Origin: Podocnemis expansa
Lineage: Eukaryota > Chordata > Testudines > Podocnemididae
Length of the DNA: 64,000 bases
Direction: 5' to 3'
NCBI GenBank assembly: GCA_007922195.1
Contig: ML682121.1
Coordinates: 2,133,382-2,197,381 of the forward strand
The notes under the pieces are model-generated. The model was not told where the DNA came from. It saw only the letters and a list, made by a program, of their open reading frames with translations, and ran no database searches. Positions 43,733 through 54,257 of the stretch are shown in pieces (position 1 is the stretch's first letter; each line of letters opens with the position of its first letter). A program made the translations under genes and the position numbers.

Positions 43733-43804
43733 TGCATTGGCTGGGAATCGAACCCAGGTCAACTGCTTGGAAGGCAGCTATGCTTACCACTATACCACCA
43801 ATGC
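43733..43804 (-). tRNA. tRNA-Gly (anticodon UCC)
   Basis: 72 nt including the discriminator A. The acceptor stem GCATTGG/CCAATGC pairs fully. The D arm carries the A box TGGTATAGTGG, the anticodon loop is CTTCCAA with UCC, and the T arm CTGGG-TTCGATT-CCCAG pairs fully, with the B box GGTTCGATTCC. A TTTT run about 10 nt downstream can end Pol III transcription. Relative to the common vertebrate gene it has compensated changes in the acceptor and T stems, which argues for retained function. No CCA is encoded, as normal for eukaryotes. Confidence 0.93.
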
Positions 43805-43913
43805 ACCTGTTGGAATGGATGCTTCTAGGTACCACATGTAAATCAGTATTGTTTCAGCAGCCAATTGGTAGTTCCTTTTAAAGCAAATTCTGGAAAACAG
43901 AAGGTAGGTCCTT

Positions 43914-43982
43914 GCATTAGCTGAGAATTGGACCCGGGTCAGCTGCTTAGAAGACAGCTAAGTTCACCACTATACAACTAGT
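43914..43982 (-). pseudogene. tRNA-Gly pseudogene, unit 3
   Basis: Same body as unit 2 with a damaged acceptor stem, AGTTGTATAGTGG as A box and CCAATTCTC in the T arm. The anticodon position reads TCT. Confidence 0.75.
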
Positions 43983-44080
43983 AAGGAAAAATTGTTCTAT
44001 GTATCAGATGAAAGTCGAATTTGCCTCAGCAACCTGTTTGCTGCTTTTAAAGTAAATCCTGGAAAATGAAAGAGGTCCTT

Positions 44081-44149
44081 CAAGTGTCTGGTAATCAAAC
44101 CCAGATCAACTGTCTTGAGAGCAGCTATGTGCACCACTAGACCACCTGT
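44081..44149 (-). pseudogene. tRNA-Gly pseudogene, unit 4
   Basis: The most decayed unit: acceptor and anticodon stems no longer pair (CTGC against ACAG), and the loop has shifted. Recognisable by the GTGGT...AGTGGTGCACATAGCTGC core and GGGTTTGATTACC. Confidence 0.7.
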
Positions 44150-44252
44150 AAGAAGGAATGCTTCTGTGTACGAGATGTAAGTCAATGTTGTTTCGGCAAA
44201 CAGTTGGCTGCTGGTTTTAAAGAAAATTCTGGAAAATGAAAGGCAGGTCTTT

Positions 44253-44323
44253 GCATTGGCTGGGAATCAAATGCAGCGTAACTGCTTAGAAGGCTACTAT
44301 GCACACCACTATACCACCAATGC
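44253..44323 (-). pseudogene. tRNA-Gly pseudogene, unit 5
   Basis: The acceptor stem GCATTGG/CCAATGC and the A box are intact, but the T arm (CTGCATTTGATTCCC) does not pair. The anticodon position reads TCT, an Arg anticodon in a Gly-type body. Confidence 0.75.
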
Positions 44324-44410
44324 ACCTATAAGAAGGAATTCTTCTAGGTACCAAATTTAAGTCAGTGTTGTTTCACCAACCAGTTGGTTGCTGCTTTTAA
44401 AACAAATGTT

Positions 44411-45654
44411 AGTGTTTGTTCCTGCTTGGGGCAGAAGGGGTTGATATTGCTTCTTTCAATCCTTGGACTCGCCTGGAATAAAGAACAATTCTGGCTGTCA
44501 CTGAGCTGACAAAGGAAGATGACATTTCGTTGACACATTGCTGTTTGATGATATGATACATTAGAGCCGTAACTCTGGTTTTTGCCGCTGGGGGTGCATT
44601 CTGATTGGAGTGCGCCCCTTCCCTTTAGCAGTACCTGGAGCTGGTGCCAAAAAAGCTGCCCTTTAATAGAGCAGCTCTTTTGAGGGACTCTGTGCCACCT
44701 GAGGCTTTACCCCATTGCACCTGCTGTAGGTATAGTTCTGTGACACAAACAGAGGCAGGAACAGTGCTTGGGTTGCTGGCAGCCCCCCTGCAGCACAGTG
44801 GCGCTGGCGCAGAAGAGTGACATCATCCAGGGCAGTGCAACTCCACAGTCCCCATTTTGGCACCATTTAAACATTGACATCCACCTACAGTGCTTACAGG
44901 CCTTACCATCTTGCGCCATCCCTGCGCACAGGGCTGGCATAAGGATTTTGACACTCTAGTTGCCTGTGATTTTGAGGCCCCTGCCTGTGGTGGCCTGGGC
45001 CATGCAGGCCATTTCTAGGGGGGGTGTGGGCCCAGGACAATTGACATGTGCAGGGTTTGTGCCCCCCCATCCTCTGGAGGGGTGCACAGGTAGGCCCAGA
45101 GACTGGCCCTATACTCCTGCCCCTTTGCTGAGGTGGGGGCAGCGAGGGCTGGTCTGGGGGCAGGGCTCTGCTCCCCCGCCCCTCAGGCCAATCCTCCTTG
45201 CCCCCAGGGTGGAATAGCTGGCCCAGAGAAGGGGCAGGAAACTGGAGCCCAGCCTCTGGACTGGCCTGCTCCACCCCTGAGCTAGCTGTTCCCTGGCCTG
45301 GAGGCAGCGTGAACCAGCCCAGAGCAGAGGCTAGGTCTGCACTCCTGCCCCCCCTTCCCCGCTGCCTTCAGCTCTGTGCTGAAGGCAGCAGAGAGGGGGA
45401 GACTGCATAGCCTTGGGGGGCAGTGGTGCAGGCCTTGCACTGCCCTGTTCATGGCAGGACAGCTTGGGGCCTGTGGGGCCAGGGCAATCACCACTCTCAC
45501 CCCCTGACCTAGGGATGGCCCTGGATGCTCCTTACTGTTTGGCATCCCAGGCAGCCACCTAGGGTGCTGCCATGGCAGGATCAACCTTGCATACACAGTC
45601 TTATAATATTTAATGAATTCTAATCATACCTGACATGGTCAAGCTCCTATAAAT
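44411..45654. other. No gene; GC-rich, probably repeat-derived
   Basis: From about 44925 the sequence is GC-rich. It opens cagggctggcataaggattt and closes with gcatcccaggcagccaccta, reminiscent of the ends of a hAT-like reptile repeat, but I could not define inverted ends or a target duplication. Long frames on both strands reflect base composition. Confidence 0.35.
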
Positions 45655-45950
45655 TATTGTTCTGTATAAGTAGATCAGAAGGATAAATACCAGGAAAGGA
45701 GAGGAATTATTTAAGTTCAGCACCAATGTGAACACAAGAACAAATGGATATAAACTGGCCATCAGGAAGTTTAGACTTTAAATTAAAAGCAGTTTTCTAA
45801 CCATCAGAGGAGTGAAGTTCTGGAATAGCCTTCCAAGGGGAGCTTTGGGAGGCAAAAAACCTAACTGGCTTCAAAACTGAGTTTGATAAAATTTATGGAG
45901 GATGGCCTAGTTTGGTGGTGGATATGCTAGTGGCCCAAGATAGTTTTTGA
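45655..45950 (+). mobile_element. CR1/L3-like LINE 3' fragment
   Basis: The plus strand holds acaagaacaaatggatataa, actggccatcaggaagttta and agtgaagttctggaatagcc, then cttccaaggggagc and aactggcttcaaaactgag. These are the conserved C-terminal ORF2 codons of a CR1-related LINE. It ends near gatatgctagtggccc. Confidence 0.7.
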
Positions 45951-46499
45951 GTTAAGGGAGCCTAAAGCAAATCCACATTAAAAATCCCCAACTGGAGTGG
46001 AACTTTTTTTGTATGATTGTGACAGCTAGTTCTTGTACTCAGCTGCTTTGGGAAAGGTGGGTGATGTGAGTCCATCAAGGACTGGTACTTTTCATGGATG
46101 GGCTTAAGATGAATTTTAAGGAGGAAAGTAACTTCCCATCCTGTTTATCTGCATTTGTCCACTCTAAAACTTTAGCTTCTTGCCTTCCCCGTTGGGGAGA
46201 TGCAGTAGCTAATTCCCATTTCTATTAATCACAGAAAGGCTGTATCCAAGGGATTATGTGGGGCAGAATGGGAGGGCTCAACGGAAGGATGAGGAATGGA
46301 CTCTGTGTGTGAGAGAGAGCGAACACAGAAGGTTGGTTTGTTAAGGAATAATTGATGGAAAACCAAAAGAGAAGTTCCAAGGGGTGCCTGTCATTATGGC
46401 TTTCAGTGGATCTGCCCTTCACCTTTTCCTCATATATTCTGATTTTTCATTTCTAGTACAGACCATTATTCAGTAAAATTACCTCTTGATGAGCTAAGA

Positions 46500-46571
46500 A
46501 GGGAGCACCTGGATTTGAACCAGGGACCTCTTGATCTGCAGTCAAATGCTCTACCACTGAGCTATACTCCC
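46500..46571 (-). tRNA. tRNA-Cys (anticodon GCA), copy 1
   Basis: 72 nt with discriminator T. The acceptor stem GGGAGTA/TGCTCCC pairs with one G-T. A box TAGCTCAGTGG, anticodon loop CTGCAGA with GCA, and T arm CCTGG-TTCAAAT-CCAGG with the B box GGTTCAAATCC are all intact. A TTTT run lies about 20 nt downstream. It differs from the common vertebrate tRNA-Cys only at a few stem positions. The second copy, 1067 bp away, is the same in body. Confidence 0.95.
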
Positions 46572-46875
46572 AACTATTCAAAATACAAACCAGTGATATT
46601 AAACATACTCAGTAGTCCTGCACACTCCAAGAATATGGATGCTTTTAACAAGCAGGTTATCGCAAACATTACCAATGCATGTAAACACCAGTGTTCACTT
46701 CCCTTTTTTCCATTGCTTAAAAAATTCTCTGTGCTATTGAACAAGACTAAGTAAATTGAAGAAAAGCCTAGTTTGGACTAAGCTCGGACTTTTTTTAGTT
46801 TGGACTAGCAAGTCTGAATTAAAGCAGATGTACACATAGCCTTAATTACTAACAAATATAGTTATCACAGTTGTC

Positions 46876-47030
46876 CCATCTTCAAAGTGTCTGATGAAGT
46901 GGGATTTTTCTCCCACAACAGCTAATGTGATAAATAAATTTATTAGTCTTTAAATGCCACTGGACTTCTTTCTTGTTTTACACAACTCCTTGTTTGTTTT
47001 GCTCAATTAGACTAACATGGTTACTCCTTG
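46876..47030. repeat. Fold-back repeat copy 7 (right arm)
   Basis: Starts cccatcttcaaagtgtctga and goes through gataaataaatttattagtc to gactaacatggttactcct. The left arm is missing. A duplicated cttgttt motif suggests a small internal duplication. Confidence 0.7.
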
Positions 47031-47134
47031 GAAGCTGCTATCTGTTTGAGTCACACAAAGGGTGTAGTCAAGGGGTGTGCGTCATTGGTGGATGGAGTGG
47101 TGACTGTGTTTGTATGGAGGATCTGTTAGAGAAT

Positions 47135-47360
47135 AAGCCCTAGTCTACACCAAGGGCTCTTCTCAGCAGCAGTGAAGCTGAATTTACACAAGGCAAGTAA
47201 AATGCCTTGCGAAGATGCCAGTGACTTTTTTAGCCCCCAGGACACACTGGGGAAAGCCAACTGCAAATCCCTTGGCTTTCCCGTATGCCTCCTGGCCCCC
47301 AGGACTTCCAGAGCTGACTTCTGGGAGCGTAGTAGCAAGTTCAGACTGGCTGCTAAGCAC
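47135..47360. mobile_element. MITE, GGGTATGTC family, copy 3
   Basis: Begins ccctagtctacaccaagggc and contains ggggaaagccaactgcaaat and aggacttccagagctgactt, in the same order as 9548-9828. No coding capacity. Confidence 0.65.
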
Positions 47361-47566
47361 ATCATACCCTAAGTGATTAAAAGAATGAAGAAGTTATGCT
47401 GAGGACTGGGACCAGGGTCTGAGTAGTTAGACACAACATGAAGCTGCCATTCACCTATTCCTCACATGATCTGATCTTTCATTTCAAGCACAGACAGTTA
47501 TTTGCTGCAACACCTGCACATAGTGGAAATAGATATGAAAAAGCATCTTTCTGAAGACAGGTTGTA

Positions 47567-47638
47567 AGGGAGCACCTGGATTTGAACCAGGGACCTCTTG
47601 ATCTGCAGTCAAATGCTCTACCACTGAGCTATACTCCC
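47567..47638 (-). tRNA. tRNA-Cys (anticodon GCA), copy 2
   Basis: Identical in body to copy 1: acceptor GGGAGTA/TGCTCCC, A and B boxes, anticodon GCA. TTTTT lies about 25 nt downstream. The flanks of the two copies also align (ctgat(t/c)tttcatttc then cacagac), so this is a local tandem duplication of gene plus flank. Each looks functional by structure. Confidence 0.95.
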
Positions 47639-48546
47639 TCTGTTTAGGAGAACAGATGACCTTAAGGACATGGGAAGACAGATGCTGCTACAAAGACACA
47701 TTCCAAAGACCATAGATGATTTAAAACAGTAGGTTTATTTAATTTTATATGTATCTAAACACCTTTGCTTACACAATTGCCACACCTGCTCAGTTTCACC
47801 TGAGCACAGCAGCTTTCCTGGGGACACAATCCTACTCCCTGCACTGTGCTTTTCAATCTGTTCAAACCTTAAAGAGACAGTGGCAGAGGTATAACCCCTT
47901 AATCCTGGTAAGATTAATTAATTAATGCCCAGATAATTCTATTTGGATCAGAAACACAGAGCTCTTCTGAGTGTCAGCCCTATCTTGCATAGCCTATATT
48001 GCAGAGTGCACTTTTTTTGTAGTATGAGCATGTATGGCTCTCGTATGGTAATCCTCATTCTCATTCGTGGCCAGGTCAGAGCTGTGTTATTGCCTAGATG
48101 TAGAAATTACAGATTTTAAGACAGGCCAAGTCCCCTGTCATCTGACATCTTACACCCAACTACAATAATTTGCTGAATGAATCATTCTACTTCAGCCACA
48201 GGCAGCTGTGGTGGATGTAGGACTCCCTGGGTAAAATTCTCTGGACTTGTTACACAGCTGATCAGACCAGATGTTCACAGCAATCTAGTCAATCAATAAA
48301 CAATTTCAAAATCAATGAATAAATGCAAAATATGATGTTAAATTAATCCTCAGAAAGTGTTTTCCCCCACCCAGATGCTAGCAAAAGGTAACCCAAAGAA
48401 GGGGCAGTTTAGGATGGGTAGAAGAATGATGTCCTTTACCCTAGGAACTGGACTCACTCCAGTTTAATGTGCTGAGGTGACTTTTCTTCCTTTCTATTGG
48501 CAAGAGGGTCAGGCAATGAGTTGTAGTGTATTCAAGCTGTAGTTTC
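47639..48546. other. No recognised content
   Basis: AT-rich intergenic sequence between tRNA-Cys copy 2 and a hAT MITE. Nothing recognised. Confidence 0.4.
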
Positions 48547-48554
48547 CTCTAGAG

Positions 48555-49015
48555 CAGTGGTTGTCATACTTTTTCCTTGGGACCCAGCCCCAGACACCCT
48601 CTGCCATGTCACAACCATCCACTGAAAAAAGAGTGGCCACCACCAGAAAATTGACAAGTGACCATGGCTGGGAGGTGGATAGGCCACCTCCCTGGAGCAG
48701 TGCAGGCCACCAGGGGAGTGTGGGGCAGTTGCCCCCACCCCCAAGCAGCAGTGGCTAGTTGAGGGAGCATGGTGCAGCAGCCCCCTCTGGAACAGCACTT
48801 GTGCCACAAACCAGTACCTGGGGGTCTGCGACTCAGTGACCCAAACTTGGATAACCACTCAGTACTGGGTTACAGACCCCCAGATACTGGGTCTTGGCAC
48901 TGGCACTCCTCTGGAGAGGGGGGCTGCTGCCCCTCACTCTTCTTTCAGTGGAAGGTCAAGGCATGGCAGAGGGGTCCAGAACTGGGTCCCATGGAAAAAT
49001 GTTTGACAACCACTG
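48555..49015. mobile_element. hAT-type MITE with 8-bp target duplication
   Basis: 461 bp. Ends are CAGTGGTTGTCATACTTTTT and AAAAATGTTTGACAACCACTG-type inverted copies. The flanking octamers are ctctagag (48547-48554) and ctctaaag (49016-49023), one mismatch, matching the nTCTAGAn duplication known for hAT. The interior is partly palindromic: ccactgaaaaaag near 48619 and ctctttcagtgg-like sequence near 48940. No transposase. Confidence 0.87.
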
Positions 49016-49129
49016 CTCTAAAGAAGAGGGTTTGACTGAACCCCACTTCTGATAACAGGCTGATCTGCTCTTGAATTTATCCTCATAGGGAAATAGTCCT
49101 CAAATCTAAGAGTCAAAAGTTTAATGAGA

Positions 49130-50755
49130 GGTCTGTGACAAGGTGCTCCCCGGATCCAATCCAGTTTGCCGCTGTGACCCCTCAATTCCCACTTAACTCT
49201 GACTCACCCTGCTTTGCCAGGTGATCACTCACTCTTAAGTCAGTCACTCCAGCTGACTGTGTGTAATTGGTCCCAAGCAGTGGGTATATGCCCTCTGCCT
49301 ACTCAAGGGACAATCCCCAAGCGAGCATCCCTGGCTTCAGTTACCTCACCAGGAGCCACCGCCTTACAAATATTGGGACCCACTCCCAATTACCATACAT
49401 TCAAGTCCATCCATCTAACAAAAAAAATTGATTGTGCCCAGCTATGACACTGTTTGGGTCTCAGGGACTTTTATGATTATCTTCCATATTAATATTTCAT
49501 ATTTGTAATAATCCATGTGAGATATACCATGCTTGATATCCATAGAAAGGCTGTAATGTGCTAGGAATGATTATATGGTGTATATGTAGGTATCATACCT
49601 GTATTAGAAATTAGGAATCTGTTTGTTTTATGTGCCTGCCAATTTATTTGATTCTAAGACAATCCCAGAGTGGGTGACTGCAAAAACCATCATCCTTTTA
49701 ATGGCCCATTAAGTTAACTCCCAACTCCAGCAGGCCTAGGAAGAAACCTGTTTGATGAGTCACCCAGCCTGACCTTTTGACTCTGTAAAGGGGCTGGGTC
49801 CTCAGCTGAGCCATCTCCCAGAGTATAGGTCTGGACCCAGGGGGGGGGTCAGACCCCACTCCCCTATTTTCATGTCCTTTTAGCCCCTTAGGTAGGTTAC
49901 AGCAAGCACACAGTACAAGAGTTCAGGGCCTTCAACCCCAGTGAGGGGTAAGGCAAGCACACAAGAGTAATAATTCAGGTGGGTTAAGGCAAGTACCCAG
50001 TAGCCCAGACAGCAGCAGGGAAGGGGAACACAGGCCCACCTGTTCCACTGCATTCCAGCCCAGGACCCTATCGGTGTCAGTGCCCTACCACTGGGCTCTG
50101 GCCAAAACACTGATGCCTTATAGCAGCAGTACACTCACCAGCTGCCCCTGGTCCACTTCTTCCCAGTTCTCCCTTGGGTACCTTCATCACTAGGTTCCAG
50201 GTCCTTCAGATAAGTTCCCCAGGACATCCCAGTCAACCCCTCACCATCTTCCAGTAGCAACACAGACAGTTCTGCTCCATCCACCAGCAGGAGCTCCTCC
50301 AGGTAGCAGGGGTCCAAGGCAGCCAGCTCACTGACATCACCAGCTGAGGGAAGCTCATCCAGAGCCTCATGAACATCGGCTGGTTCCCACCCACCAGGCT
50401 TTCCACTGAGGGAAGCTCATCCAGGCTCTCACCTAGGGAAGTTATCTCTAGGGGAGCAGCCGGCCATCATTTCACCCTTTGACTCTCCCAGGGAAGATCA
50501 TCTCACTCTGTAAGGCCCCAATTGCTCCCAGGTAGGAAGATCTGCCAGCTTCAACAACCATCTCTATCTCTGTTTCCCCTTTGGCTGACTGGTCCTTCCT
50601 TTTATATAGTCCTCCTCCTCCCTTGGGCCATCCCTTGGTTCCAGGGTGGACTTTTTCACAAGGCCTCTCAGGCCAGCAGAGGGAGTGCTGTTGACTGGCT
50701 GCCTCCCGGCCACTGGGTAACTATTCTTCCCTGCGACAGACTCCATTTTGATTTC
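49130..50755. repeat. Unclassified repeat-like region, possible LTR
   Basis: Contains internal near-repeats (gggtaaggcaagcacacaag-type strings at 49898-49990 and gagggaagctcatccag at about 50345 and 50405) and a TATA-like ttttatatag at 50599-50608 after a CT-rich stretch. The right part is followed by an insertion, with related-looking AT-rich sequence continuing after 52045. I cannot find matching LTR ends or any gag, RT or integrase sequence, so the family is open. Confidence 0.3.
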
Positions 50756-50764
50756 ACAAGGGCT

Positions 50765-52045
50765 ATGCTCACACAGGGCAGGCTTGTTTCGAAACAAGAC
50801 GTTTCGAAACAAGCTGTTTCAAAATAACATGTTATTTCGAAACACCTTATTTCGCAGGACAAAAACTTTGTCCGCGAAATAAGGGAGCGAGATAGCAGGC
50901 CCACAGTGTGGACCTGCTATTTCGCTTGGGGAGGGGAGTGCAGGCACTCACAAGGTGCAGCGCAGAGGGGCGCTGCACCCCACGGGTGCCTGCAGAGGGC
51001 TGCAGGCATCGGCGGAGTCAGGCGCGGGGCTGCGCCTCACTCCGCCCATGCCTGTAGGGGACTGCAGGTACCGCGCCTCACCTGGAGGGTGCCTGCAGTC
51101 CCCTGCAGGCACCCGCCAGGAGAGGCGCAGCGGGGTGCCTCACCCCAGGGGCTTTAAAGCCCCGGCTGCCCCCAAACCTGGCGGCGCGGCCCCAGCGCGC
51201 GGCTGGAACTCGCTGCTGCCGGGGCCAGAGTAAGCGCCGACCCAGAATCCCCGGCGCAGCCGGTCCTGCAGGGGGCATGGCTGGGGGATGCCCCGGCCAC
51301 GCCCCCGGAATCCCCGCGGCAGGAGCGGCTGGCCCGGGGATTCCGGGCTNNNNNNNNNNNNNNNNNNNNNNNNNNNNNNNNNNNNNNNNNNNNNNNNNNN
51401 NNNNNNNNNNNNNNNNNNNNNNNNNNNNNNNNNNNNNNNNNNNNNNNNNNNNNNNNNNNNNNNNNNNNNNNNNNNNNNNNNNNNNNNNNNNNNNNNNNNN
51501 NNNNNNNNNNNNNNNNNNNNNNNNNNNNNNNNNNNNNNNNNNNNNNNNNNNNNNNNNNNNNNNNNNNNNNNNNNNNNNNNNNNNNNNNNNNNNNNNNNNN
51601 NNNNNNNNNNNNNNNNNNNNNNNNNNNNNNNNNNNNNNNNNNNNNNNNNNNNNNNNNNNNNNNNNNNNNNNNNNNNNNNNNNNNNNNNNNNNNNNNNNNN
51701 NNNNNNNNNNNNNNNNNNNNNNNNNNNNNNNNNNNNNNNNNNNNNNNNNCGGACACCCCTCAGCCCCCTGGCCAGGGAGCTGAGGGGGCAGCCATTCCTC
51801 CCAGGGTGCTTAGCACCCTGGGAGGAAGGTCACATATTGTTTCGGAACACTTTGTTCCGAAACAACATGTCCGAACAGGGCTGTTCTGAAACCAAAGGAG
51901 GTTTAAGCTGTTCCGAAACGACCGCTGCCATTTCGAAACAAGCTGTTTGCTTGTTTCGAAATGGTCGTGCGTCATATGGCCATGGCACTTCTTATTTTGA
52001 AACAACCTCTGTTGTTTCGAAATAAGAACTGTGTGTGAACATACC
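50765..52045. mobile_element. Palindrome-rich element with inverted ends, interrupted by gap
   Basis: The left end ggctatgctcacacagggca and the right end ctgtgtgtgaacatacc are inverted relatives. Next to both are tandem palindromes: gtttcgaaac and ttatttcgaaa units at 50788-50850, and gtttcggaac, gttccgaaac, atttcgaaac and tatttc/gaaata units at 51838-52025. The middle is GC-rich with a triplicated cctgcagggg/gcctgcag pattern (50990-51115) and the N gap. It resembles a MITE or TIR transposon; any coding part could lie in the gap. Confidence 0.55.
51350..51749. other. Assembly gap, 400 N
   Basis: An unbroken run of 400 undetermined bases. The round length suggests an estimated or fixed-size gap. 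Open frames spanning it are meaningless. Confidence 0.99.
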
Positions 52046-54249
52046 CAAGGACTCTGAGAGCATGGAAAAAGCCAAAGGTGATCAAAAGGCAGTGGCCCCA
52101 TCTCCATTTTGTCTTCAGTCTGCTTGCAACTAACACCTTCCTCTGGAACTACTCTTCTGGGACTGAACAAAAGATTGAAACACGCCCAAGTGCTGAGTGT
52201 ATACCAGAGGAATTGGACTAACCTGCAAACTACAGATTCTTCAGGGACTTGCTTTCTATGGACTCTAAATCATTTGTATGCAAGTGATTCACTTTGACCC
52301 TTTAACATCTCTCATATTTTGTTTCTTTTCTTTTGATATTAAACCTTTAGTTGTAGTTACTACGGGATTAGCTGGCAGCATGGTGTTTTGGGTAAGAGCG
52401 AAGTCTATATTGTTCTGGATGATGTGGCTGGCCCTTTGGGGTCAGGAGAACCTATTTTTTTAAGAGACGCAGTGGCTGGGTGGGGACTGAAGGAGCTAAT
52501 GTGCAACAAAGGGGGCTGTTTCTATTTTGTTATGCTTGGTGATGACCAGAGTGGGGAATCAGAAGCATGTATTTATTACTGACTGCGAGACTGGTTTAAG
52601 TACCACCCATCAGTGGTTTGGGGGTTTGGCCCCTGGTTTTTGCAGCTTGCCCTGATTTTGGCACATTCAGAAGGTTATCCCAGAAGGCCCGGGTCACACC
52701 AGCCTTCTTCACTCACACCCTCTAAAGATTACACAGCTTTAGAACCCCCCCCCCACACACACACCCCAAAACCCAGCAGCTACTAGTTTTTTGATCAGAT
52801 TACAATTTTAAGTGAGAAAATGGCCAGTCAAGGTAGAATCATAGTACAAATGAGTCAGGAATGACCACAGGGAAATAAAAGGTAAAACATGCATACTGAC
52901 CTAATATTTCTACTTAAACTGACCTCATAGAGCAAGTTTGTGCTCAAGGTGTTTGGCTGCCAGATGTTTGTATAGCCAGTCTCTCTGCCTGAAACCAGGC
53001 AGGGCCCTGATCTTGCTTGAAGTTGTTTCAAGATGGAGACTCCCAAGCAAAAAGCCCCAGTCTCTTCAGGTGTCTCTCTCTGTTTTCAAACCCCCTCAAC
53101 CCCCTCCCCTTCTGGGCAGAGGTGATATCGTGTTCCTTGTCTGAGCCAGAGACCTCAGTTAGCATAGTCTTTGTTGCCTCCTCTAGGTACTTGCTTGCTT
53201 GCTCGCAGCTTTGGCTGTTTACATGTTGCTGGAAGAGAATTCTGTTTGTTGTCCATCCCCATGAACCATGGAAAACATGTTACACATCCGTGCACATGCA
53301 TGATGCTTCAAGAAACATGATACCATATTAATCATATACAATATATTATGAACATTCATGAAGGCACCTTGCATGGACTAATTGGCATAGAACTGTACAA
53401 TCACAATGCATAAGTGAACAGAAAAATCATAAATCATAACCCAGGGTGCACAGATGTGCATCCCATGACAATGTCATATTCTCCTTGCAGTTCCTAGATA
53501 TTTTTCGCCCTGAAGGTTCCTGGCTGATTTAAAAGGGATGATTTCAGGAAGGGGTTTTCACTCTGAATTGTCCATGACAGGATATTTCCAAGTTAGAACA
53601 AGAAATTTGAAATCCTGCAGCTATTTGAGCAAAGAGAAAAATGTGAATGATTCACTCACAATTGCAACAGAAAACAAATTGCCTTTGACTGGCTTTTCAG
53701 AGAATGGAGGGCAGTGGGGTGTAGTAAGGAGGGGCCACCACTCCCCCTCCTTTTCCCTTCTCACTGCTGCTGGGGGACCAGAGCTGCCTTGCCACCAATG
53801 AGGGTCTGAGTCTGTTTCACCCACCTTTTCGTGCAGTCACCTCACTACCAGGTGGGGCCTGGGCCACCTCACCTGCCCATCCCACAGCTGCCCCCCACCT
53901 CACTGCTATTGGAGGTCAGTGGCCAGTTTGCCTGCACCCCCCACCTCTTTCTCTGGTGCCACCGGGCCCCTCCATTTCCCCTTCCCCCTGGCATGTACAC
54001 CAAAGACTATCTGCACAATCGTCCTGGTAGGATGTAATCCTCCAAGAATAAGAGACAGTGACCTTTAAATCACCTCTTTCCATCTCTTGACAACAGCGAA
54101 TGCTTAAGGACAATGAACTAAAGGGGAGGGGACCCAGGCTGGGAGATAGCCCTGCTTATGAAACTTACTGTAGATTTTGTTAAGATAGACCTTTAGCTTT
54201 TTAAGTCCTTTTAGCTTTTTAAAAATTAGGAATCAACCTATAGTTTTAA
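52046..54249. other. No gene recognised; C and CA runs near 52745
   Basis: Includes a short C tract and CA repeat (52745-52767). The part up to about 52600 may be the continuation of the unclassified repeat before 50755. I see no coding exon or RNA gene. Confidence 0.35.
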
Positions 54250-54257
54250 TAAAAAAA

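Larger units (their letters stand above)
43500..44410 (-). repeat. Tandem array of five tRNA-Gly-type units
   Basis: Five minus-strand tRNA-Gly-like sequences start at 43622, 43804, 43982, 44149 and 44323 (5' ends), spaced 167 to 182 bases. The spacers are copies too: each contains a gtcagtgttgtttc-like string, a cagttgg(c/t)tgct-like string, then ttttaaagcaaattctgga. So the duplicated unit is the gene plus flank, about 175 bp. Only the second unit keeps an intact tRNA. Confidence 0.85.

Noticed and set aside
44081..44323. Functional tRNA-Arg(UCU) genes in the Gly array
   Set aside because: The bodies are tRNA-Gly and the T or acceptor stems are broken; the UCU anticodon is a mutation within pseudogenes.
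43500..44410. CRISPR-like array (regular repeats with spacers)
   Set aside because: The regular units are tRNA-derived and the spacers are copies of each other; the genome is a vertebrate one.
51154..52025. Long frames spanning 51350-51749
   Set aside because: They are open only because the gap of N contains no stop codons.
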